NCBI GenBank assembly: GCA_916613615.1
Contig: OU744727.1
Location: forward strand, 720,593 to 784,592
Direction of reading: 5' to 3'
DNA: 64,000 nt
Source: Steromphala cineraria
Taxonomy: Eukaryota; Mollusca; Gastropoda; Trochida; Trochidae
Shown: positions 55,649-64,000 of the stretch, in pieces
Numbering within the stretch: the first letter of the stretch is position 1
How the letters are laid out: every line of letters begins with the position of its first letter
Notes under the pieces: generated by a model
The model's input: the letters and a program-made list of their open reading frames with translations, nothing else
The model's database searches: none
Told to the model about the DNA's origin: nothing
Position numbers and translations under genes: made by a program

Positions 55649-56708
55649 TGTCTGTGAGACTGAGTGTGGGTGTGTTATTTTTGGTTTTAAATTTGGTATG
55701 AGTTTTGTGCCGTACCAGAGCGAAAGATTTAGCGAGGGGTGAGTTTGTGTGCGCATGTGTGGGGTCGGGAGTCGTGTGGGTACTGTCTGTGTTTATGTTT
55801 GACTGAAAGGGTGTGTCTGTGGGAGAGAGGGGCGAATGTGTACTGTGTGAGTCTGATGTTTGACTGTATATCGTGGTTTCTTTTGAGTGCAGTAAGGTAT
55901 TGAGAGTGTTTGTGGGGTGGGGTAAGGATGGGTAATGTGGTGAAAGGTGGTGCGAAATCTGACGAATGCAAATGTATTGTTGTATTTGTTATGAATTTGT
56001 AATTGTAATTGTATGTTTGAGTCTCGTAAGCCTTATGGCTGGGTGCTGACTTTTAACAGCTTTTTAGACTGTGAAATATATATGTACAGCATGTGACACA
56101 TTAATAAAATACTCTTCTTCTTCTTCGCTTTTTCTTCTAGAATTTTCTTTCTTCCTCAGGAGTTTCATTAACTTGACAATGTCACGGGCGACTGACTACC
56201 AACAATAACGGGCTGTTCAACAGTTACACAGAGGTAGCTACTAGGTGTTCCAACTGATAAGATTAATCCATTCGTACTTTACGAAACAAAATACATTAGA
56301 TACATTTTACCAGTGCTATTGCATTATTACTTTTAAAATGATGTTGTGTTAACACATCTCTACAAGTTTCCTTTTTGAAAGGTTTGAGTAGGATAACCAA
56401 ATATCAACATCACACAAGATTATCTGACGTTACAAAGATATGTACAACTACGTCTAGCTTTAACTAAATCTATAACTTAATAACCCAATTAATTAAGTCT
56501 ATAACTGACTAGTGATTACCCCCATTAACTAAATCTATAACTGGTTACCCCAATTAATGAAACCTAAACTAATTGTCCCCATTACTTGTTAAACTATTTT
56601 ATATGAGACTTCTTATCATTACAACTCTTTCAATCAGTTCATTTTTATAACAATGTTTCATGAACAATTTACATAACCGCATTTACATATACTTTGTATG
56701 AAAGAGTC
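55649..56708. other. LINE 3' region and non-coding DNA
   Basis: A GT-rich 3' untranslated stretch leads to AATAAAATACTC and a (CTT)n run at 56109-56127, the likely end of the LINE. After that lies AT-rich sequence in which near-repeats of TAACTAAATCTATAACT occur three or four times (56460-56570). No gene is seen. Confidence 0.6.
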
Positions 56709-57935
56709 ATCAATACTGATATTATTGGTAGCAAAATAAGGCTGGTTCAATGCAGACTCTAGGTTAGATCAAACATATGAGTTACAGATATTATTGGTAG
56801 AAACACAAGGCTGGTGCAGTGCAGACTCTAGGTTAGATCAAACACACGAGTTACAGATATTATTGGTAGAAACACCAGGCTGGTTCAGTGCAGACTCTAG
56901 GTTAGATCAAACATACGAGTTACTGATGTTATTGGTAGAAACACAAGGCTGGTTCAGTGCAGATTCTAGGTTAGATCAAACATACGAGACACTGATATTA
57001 TTGGTAGAAACACAAGGTTGGTTCAGTGCAGACTCTAGGTTAGATCAAACATACGAGACACTGATATTATTGGTAGAAACACAAGGCTGGTTCAGTGCAG
57101 ACTCTAGGTTAGATCAAACATACGAGACACTGATATTATTGGGAGAAACACAAGGTTGGTTCAGTGCAGACTCTAGGTTAGATCAAACATACGAGACACT
57201 GATATTATTGGGAGAAACACAAGGTTGGTTCAGTGCAGACTCTAGGTTAGATCAAACATACGAGACACTGATATTATTGGGAGAAACACAAGGCTGGTTC
57301 AGTTCACACTCTAGGTTAGATAAAAAATACGAGACACTAATATTATTGGTAGAAACACAAGGCTGGTGCAGTGCAGACTCTAGGTTAGATCAAACATACG
57401 AGTTACTGATATTATTGGTAGAAACACAAGGCTGGTTTAGTGCAGACTCTAGGTTAGATCAAACATACGAGTTACAGATATTATTGGTAGAAACACAAGG
57501 CTGGTTCAGTGCAGACTCTTGGTTAGATCAAACAAACGAGACACTGATATTATTGGGAGAAACACAAGGCTGGTTCAGTGCAGACTCTAGGTTAGATTAA
57601 ACACACGAGTTACAGATATTATTGGTAGAAACACAAGGCTGGTTCAGTGCAGACACTAGGTTAGATCAAACATACAAATTACTGATATTATTGGTAGAAA
57701 CACAAGGTTAGTTCAGTGCACACTCTAGGTTACATCAAACACACGAGTTACTGATATTATTGGTAGAAACACAAGGTTAGTTCAGTGCACACTCTAGGTT
57801 AGATCAAACACACGAGTTACTGATATTATTGGTAGAAACACAAGGATGGTTCAGTGCAGACTCTAGGTTAGATCAAACATACGAGTTACTGATATTATTG
57901 GTAGAAACACAAGGCTTGTTCAGTGCAGACTCAAA
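56709..57935. repeat. 69-bp minisatellite (about 17-18 units)
   Basis: The unit reads ATATTATTGGTAGAAACACA, AGGCTGGTTCAGTGCAGACT and CTAGGTTAGATCAAACATAC, then GAGTTACTG. Variants GAGACACTG and TTGGGAGAAAC cluster in the middle (56985-57330), which shows local homogenisation. The 69-bp period keeps a 23-residue frame open for 268 codons (56794-57600), but stops, frame breaks and the absence of flanking gene structure argue against coding. Confidence 0.92.
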
Positions 57936-59894
57936 TCATATGATACCACAAAAAATACTGCATATATCATTCCATAGTTGTATACTGGGTAACGGAGTGA
58001 AAAATGATTTGTAAAAACATTATTCAACTCTATGCGTGATTAATGCATAAATTTTAAATTATGTTTTAAATTCAATACACGTATCATATTATCTATTGTC
58101 CCTTGTCAATTATTGCATATTATGGTTATCAAATTGGCTTCATTACAGCATAAAACACTTCAATTATCCATTCGTTTATATTAGACCCACTTCTAATATA
58201 ACAATTAGGATTGAAACTTCAGAGGTTTTATGAGACGGCCTTCTAATGCATAAAGATGTAAAAGAATCGAAGCTGTGAAACACAATATTCGTCTTTCAAC
58301 CATACGGGTTTCTGAGGAATGGAGAAATAGAACAGGGAGTAATCGAGCTTGTGAACAAACCCGTTTTCTATTTTAAACCTATAGGCCCACCCAAGGTATC
58401 ACGTGCACGTCCCCAGTTCTAGGGCTCTGCAACGTTATTACAAAGAAAATATAACACACCTCAGGTTGTGCAATAATCACAATATATCGCATATTGCTAT
58501 ATATACTCTTGCAACACATGAGCTTTACATTGCAATATTGCAATACGAAAATTGGTGCAATATCAGACATGACCTAAGTTTATATCATAAAAAGCTTTAC
58601 CAGTTGAAAGCCGACAAACCTACACGGTGTATTAGATTACTGAAGTTGGCAGTCAGATCCGGGTAGCTCATCAGTGACGCTGTATAGTTTGCGAGCTCTC
58701 CAACTTGTCAGACACGACTAGGACAGCACAGTGATAGGACGGGTTCTGAAGTTTGAAGAATTATTCTTTATAGAAAAGTACTGTTATTTCTGAGAAGTAG
58801 CTGTCGTAAAAGCAACCCAAATTCTGAAGGCAGATATATGTTTTACTGACAGAAACGTCCAGGACTTAAATACAACGTTTGTTACAGAAGTAAAGAGAGG
58901 AAGAAGAAGACTTTCAGTGATATTCAAACAAATCAAGTTCTGTGGTCGCGACTCTTCTATTCACATTGAAAGGAGGAAACCTGGCAACTGTATGTTTTGG
59001 AATAGATACTTTCAGGAGATATTGTAAGGTACGTTCGTTTATTGTATTGTTATTTGAAACAAATGTTAGTTTATCTGTGAAGATAAATTAGTTTGTTTTA
59101 CTTTAAAATAGGAATAGCATATATCCTCAAGGGGAACACAAGGCAGAAACCAGTACAGAAGTATATGATGAAACAATGTCAATACTTTGATTGTTAAAAT
59201 TAGTGTAAAATAGTAATTAAATGAATTCGAAAAATAACCCATCACATTTTCAACCGGCCAATCACAACCTGACACAACATGTCGCCCTTTCTCATCTGAC
59301 TGTTTACATTCATATATCACGATATAGGATGTTTGGAGTTTGCGTCCTCTGTTATGTATTTTCCATTTACTATACACATTCAAGTTTTCACAAAGATTCT
59401 CAAGCTCGCACTCTTTCCGATCCTCTTGCTTTCGCTAACTTTGGCCTTTCAAAATCTTACTTATAATTATCATTTTTCTGCATCCCTCGGACCACAGTTA
59501 CATTTCCTTTTGACATAAATTACATATATTGACAATATCATGTTTGACAACATTTGTTACAATATACACTGATTAACGCTGGATGGTCCATTACTGGTCA
59601 GCTGAGAAACTAATCAATAATTCCAGCGGTCCAGTTTAGTCCAGGGACTAAAGTTAGCAGGTTATTTCGCCCGCTCTCCATAATTATTCACGAGGGACAG
59701 ATAATCCGTAATTCCGAGCAACGAGTTGGTTGTTCTTTTCTTACCCAAGATCATTTTGATGCCTAAAAGCGGCGACAGAAGAGTAACATTAAAAAACTAC
59801 GCTCAGCCCGTTAAGTTCAAGTTGTACTCATACGCCATTCATAATTTTGCTTACCACATCAGGATGAGCGGCTCTAAGTATAGTTCGCAACGGG
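57936..59894. other. Non-coding stretch
   Basis: This is AT-rich with short, unremarkable frames only. A compact region at 59575-59720 is moderately GC-rich (GGTCCATTACTGGTC, CCAGCGGTCCAG) but matches nothing I recognise. Confidence 0.45.
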
Positions 59895-60115
59895 GATTGA
59901 AATGGTCTATGGCCACTTTCGATATTCATAAAAAGCGGCTTGCAATTTGAATTAGAGTCAACTTTGAATTTTCGAAATCGGACGGCAACCTGCCTAAATA
60001 CGGCTTTTAAAATACACTGCCTAATTAGCCCCGGCGAACAGAATCTGTGGTCACTGAAGCGTGTCCCGAGCGTGTCAACCTACTGTGACGTAGCAGTAGG
60101 TGAGTAGTTTCACCT
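59895..60115. repeat. Inverted, diverged copy of the right end of the 31-33 kb element
   Basis: The minus reading of 59900-60112 aligns with 32697-32885: CACCTACT, ACGTCAC, ACGCTTCAGTG, ATTCTGTTCGCCGG, CTAATTAGGC, GTTGA.TC, CGAAAGT.GCCATA and ATTTCA.TCC. A TAACAAGGC-type block near 60325 may extend the match. Confidence 0.65.
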
Positions 60116-63100
60116 AATGATCATGTTTCAACGGGAAATGACACCTTTTTAATCGTTCATTTAACATACAAATATTCACAAAAACACTCAATTTTTTTAT
60201 ATTCTGAAAGCTTAGATATCCGACGAGTCAATAACGATTTATTCAAGCCAATTATTATTGTACAAAAATGTAGTATCGTATATTTCAAAACCATATCAAA
60301 TGACGCAAAAAGGCGACTGCCTTGTTATATTGGCGCCGTTATGGCTAGACATGTCCGTTAAAGTGATAATCTGATGGTCTGTTGTTTGCTGAATCTTACA
60401 TAACATACACTGACTATTATTTCCGACGGTGACAAATAACAAACCGTTAATGTTTTCAGTGAACAAACCGACTACTTTCTACAATCGAATACCTACAATG
60501 TTAATTTTTTTTTAGTTTATTGCAATATAAAGATATATTTTAAAGCGGAGGTCATTAGACAGTGAATAATTTCACCATGATGTTTTGAAAGAAAAGGAAA
60601 AGTGTGAACGGTTTCAAGTTATTTATTTGATATTTGTTCTCTTATGAAAAGATAGGCGCCACAGTGGATTATCTATAGTACGTTATGATCAATCTCCGTA
60701 TTTTTACAACACATATCAATAATAAAATAATTAAACATTATTTAACAGTGGTTGATCTATTCAAGATATATAAGGTTTCGATTCGTATCGAAAATGAAAC
60801 AATGTTATATTTGGGATCACACTGTTTTGCATATAGCATTTCGCATATTGGTACAGTCACATCCATCAAAGCGATTTCGACAACAAAAGTAGTACAGAGT
60901 ATTTTCTTAGATATTATCGTACTTGCTTCTTGCCTTTTTTATAAATCAGAAATTAACACATAAATCGTTTGTTTTGAAGGAGGTTTGTCTGAAGACATTA
61001 TGGTAGATACGCAAATGGTGACCGGCCCGATGGGCGGGGCGTCACGCTCTTATGAGTTTTCAAAGCTTTCGCCTGTTAATTTCGGCGGCGTTCTAAAAAC
61101 GTTTTATTTTACACTCAATTATTGCGTTTCTATCATATACATGTACATTATATCTCTTAACCTAATCTTTACCTGACATATGGACCTGAATTATTTTTCT
61201 ATTGTATTTTGATGTATATATTTGGTTATTTAGCTTTAGTCTCTCGTAACCTATTTTGGGTGGCTCGCTGTATTTATATGTGAATTCTATATTTGTAACC
61301 TTTTTTGTATATATAATTGCGAGGTGAGACTCTAATAAAAAATCTGTCTGTCTGTCTGTCTGCTGATTAAAAGCCTTATTTATGTGTGTATTATCTCAAT
61401 TATATGCTCTTTGCGTTCTCATAGATAATGGTACTGTAGATAGTGATCATTCTTAGAAAAAGTACATTGCATAACCTCTTTAAATGGTTAACTATTTTTA
61501 TTTCATATTTTTTCACAAAAATGATTGACTTATGTGATGGGAAATTGTTGTTATTGACCGCGCAAAACCAGAAAGAAAAGTAAGACATCGCTAGCTTTCG
61601 TTGTGTTTGACAAGGCTTGTGTGGAATGTCATTACGTCACTATTTGACGCCATGTTTACCGACGTCATAGAGCTATGATGTAAGACAGTTGGCCCGGCGA
61701 CTCTCCCACAAAGCGCCGCCTTGAAGATTGAATATTATTATATTAACGACAAAGAAAACGCCAGACGGGCTTGATTTCCTATTAAACATGTGGTATTATG
61801 TGACTTTCATAGTTTAGGTTTAAGATTTTTCATCTAAATCTACCACTGAAAAAAAAGATCCAAGCAAATCATGAATTGATACAAAATAGTTCGGTCAACC
61901 AATCATAATGCGAGTTATTTGTAGAAAAACTGTAATTCCCATGACCATTATGCAAACTTTAATACCCGGCATATCCTTGCCCGCTTGGTTAACAATATCA
62001 AAGTTTCGGTATATCACTCTTTGTTTCATTTCACCTACAGTAGCCTACAGTTATACACATATCTTCTATATATATTCAGTATTTTGACCTAAGTTAGAGA
62101 ACAAGTAAAATGGTCGATGATATTGATTCAGAGGCAGTTACCAAAATGTTTGCTTGTAAATTTTCTATTTTCTTTTAAAGGTACGTGCATAGCTATATGT
62201 TCATGAAGTAATCGATATTTAGAAGTTTATATGTATTCATGAAATGTTCAAAATTATATAAATTTGACCATACATTGTGCTTGAATGCCACGCTCCTCGC
62301 ATTAAAGGTCACGTGACAAATCAGTAACAACAAACGAACCAGCGTACACATTACGACCAGTTGCCGAGAGATGCTACTCAGACTATCTACTCAATATACT
62401 GAGCAACCTTTACTGATTGCGCAATTGGTATTAAACATTTACCTGAATGTAATAAACCTTCCTTTTGGTAAAATGTAATAAATATCTACGTATATTGTAA
62501 TACTGGTAGTAACAATGATGATTTTCACATAAAACTACTATTGCTTTAAAACCTCAGTCAAAATGCAAAAACATAATAGTTATTCAACATTATTACTGCA
62601 TCGCTTGGTTTGGTTACCCTTAGCCTTAGCCCTTCAATCATGTCGTACACTGACGGTACAGTCTATCATTAAGCTATTTTCAGGCAAATTCATTTGCTTC
62701 TGTCTAATTCTGAGTTCTTTGTTGGCTACCACTGATCTGCGAAAACGCGGGCTGTCTGCTTGACGAAAGGAATGTCGCCGATACATTTTTCGAACGTAAC
62801 GAGTCCTTCTAAGTGTAATATATTCCAACACAATGTAACACTGTGTATAACCGTACACCGGAACTAGTATTTACATGGATATGTGTAATAAAATATAGTT
62901 ATGGCTGTATTGTATTGTATTGTATTGGGTAAGAAATTTACTAGACATCTAAGTCAAATAAGTTTGAAAACACTGAAATGTTCAAATTCAAATCATTAAA
63001 TATTTCAATCGTTTCTATAGATATATTGAACAGTTTGGATCTGCATAGGTTGTTTTGCATTATCATAAATTCATATTATGATTTATTCATGAAAAAATGC

Positions 63101-63719
63101 AGACAATGTTTTGGTTTATTTTACATTTGGAAGAGGGGGTTTATAAATACTTTCATGATAAATAGTTAGGTTTTTTTTCAGACTGATAGAACAAAGGGTT
63201 TTAGTGAATGGGGAAACCATCCAGAGAACATGCATATAAATGAAAGATGTAAAAAATTGGGCTTTGAACAATAAACCAGCAGGGCACAGGACTTTATTCA
63301 ATTTTTTTAAATTTTAAATAGAGTAATTTGAGCCTAAAGGTGAATCATTGTTTTCATTTTATTTAAAAGTATCATTTCTTAAAAAATAGTTTCACAGTTT
63401 ATCTGAAATAATTTAGAATATCTAAGTTAATTGATATCATGCATCCACATGAAAATTTATATTTTACAATCCTGTTTGCTAATTATTTAGGTTATCATGT
63501 AGGTTATTTTAACTGTCAATATGTTAGGGGTTTTTGAATAATTTATGAAATTAAATTTGTTTTAATATTCTGATATAAATGTTAATAATTGAAATAAATT
63601 AAGTCTGTATGACTTGTTTTTGAATCACATTATATTGCATTATTATAAACATTTCCAAAACAAAATAAACAAATTACATATAGTCTCCATCAGTTCAATT
63701 TTTTTATTGATATTTTTAC
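60116..63719. other. Non-coding stretch with microsatellites
   Basis: There are no credible genes. (TCTG)5 lies at about 61342-61362 behind GACTCTAATAAAAAA, which looks like a LINE 3' tail. (TATTG)n lies at about 62908-62932. The 92-codon frame at 60685-60963 and the others here lack recognisable motifs. The rest is very AT-rich, especially 63300-63700. Confidence 0.5.
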
Positions 63720-63935
63720 ACGGTAGATGAGTATCCTTGGTGCTGTACAGCAACATAAAGGAGCCTTTTGTACAAATGGGTACCTGAACAAGGGGGAAGT
63801 ATGGACCTGTACGATCGCGCGGAGCGCTTGTTAATAGGCGGCACCGAAAGTGCTATCCCTCCAGGGTAATAATACTCATGGCGCTTTGAGCATGCTTTGT
63901 CATGGATATATGCGCTGTATAAGAAAGCTATTATT
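63720..63935. repeat. LINE/SINE-like 3' tail ending in ATT repeats
   Basis: The segment is GC-richer than its surroundings and ends GCGCTTTGAGCATGC, then ATATGCGCTGTATAAGAAAG and (ATT)n. This GCGCT-TATAAG-ATT ending is, from memory, common to short retroposons and LINE tails in invertebrates. No polymerase III box is obvious. Confidence 0.5.
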
Positions 63936-64000
63936 ATTATAAATTCAGCCTTTTCAGGCTGAATCCTTATTGTTAACGGCGTGTCTAGTGAGGATTATAA

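Noticed and set aside
56794..57600. 268-codon frame of 23-residue repeats (VETQGWFSADSRLDQ)
   Set aside because: It is a by-product of the 69-bp minisatellite. Units just downstream contain stops (for example near 57710 and 57780).

Overview
The window looks like nuclear DNA from a marine invertebrate, most likely a mollusc or another lophotrochozoan. It is AT-rich, sparse in genes and crowded with transposable elements (TEs). It has spliceosomal exon boundaries (GTAAGT donors, TTTNAG acceptors). It also carries several kinds of non-LTR retrotransposon (LINE), two piggyBac copies, Ty3/gypsy fragments, many short inverted-repeat elements (MITEs) and minisatellites. The taxonomic guess rests on repeat style and on recalled protein families, not on a database search. 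No rRNA, tRNA or CRISPR array was found.

Layout. 1-13364: two nearly identical piggyBac elements face each other around a 370-bp spacer. The left one is cut by the window edge. The right one (4235-13364) is complete, with TTAA target duplications, an intact 659-residue transposase and large subterminal repeat arrays. 13365-18120: broken LINE and gypsy fragments carry three MITEs, one of which is an internal-deletion derivative of the same piggyBac. 18121-23960 and 29236-35200 are two copies (A and B) of one segmental duplication. Each copy lacks insertions that the other carries. The copies have lost complementary exons of a small secreted, Thr-rich protein gene, and only copy B keeps an intact 152-codon minus-strand gene. 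A 78-bp minisatellite closes both copies.

24019-25456, lying between the two copies, holds three short ORFs on one strand: a BIR-domain protein missing one zinc ligand, a small basic protein, and a third protein that overlaps the second in another frame. These resemble genes seen in eukaryotic DNA-virus-like elements (Maverick/Polinton/adintovirus type). That assignment is from memory and unverified.

35440-43060: a gypsy pol fragment is split by a 5'-truncated LINE (minus strand) and by an apparently full-length LINE (plus strand, about 36690-42975). The full-length LINE has intact ORF1 and ORF2, and ORF2 begins with a hydrophobic leader and a 2A-like motif. 43060-56120: mostly non-coding, with a LINE split by a 3.8-kb TA-flanked element that itself holds nested MITEs, a 194-bp fold-back MITE with a 9-bp target duplication, and another degenerate LINE. 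56709-57935 is a 69-bp minisatellite. From 57936 to the end I see no convincing gene, only repeat pieces, microsatellites and a LINE/SINE-like tail.

Functionally the window is a record of TE activity. The piggyBac pair and the full-length LINE look recent. The other LINEs and gypsy pieces are dead, and four MITE insertions in them (or between the duplicate copies) can be dated relative to their host sequence. The only candidate non-TE genes are the secreted-protein exons, the 152-residue protein and the BIR/ORF cluster.
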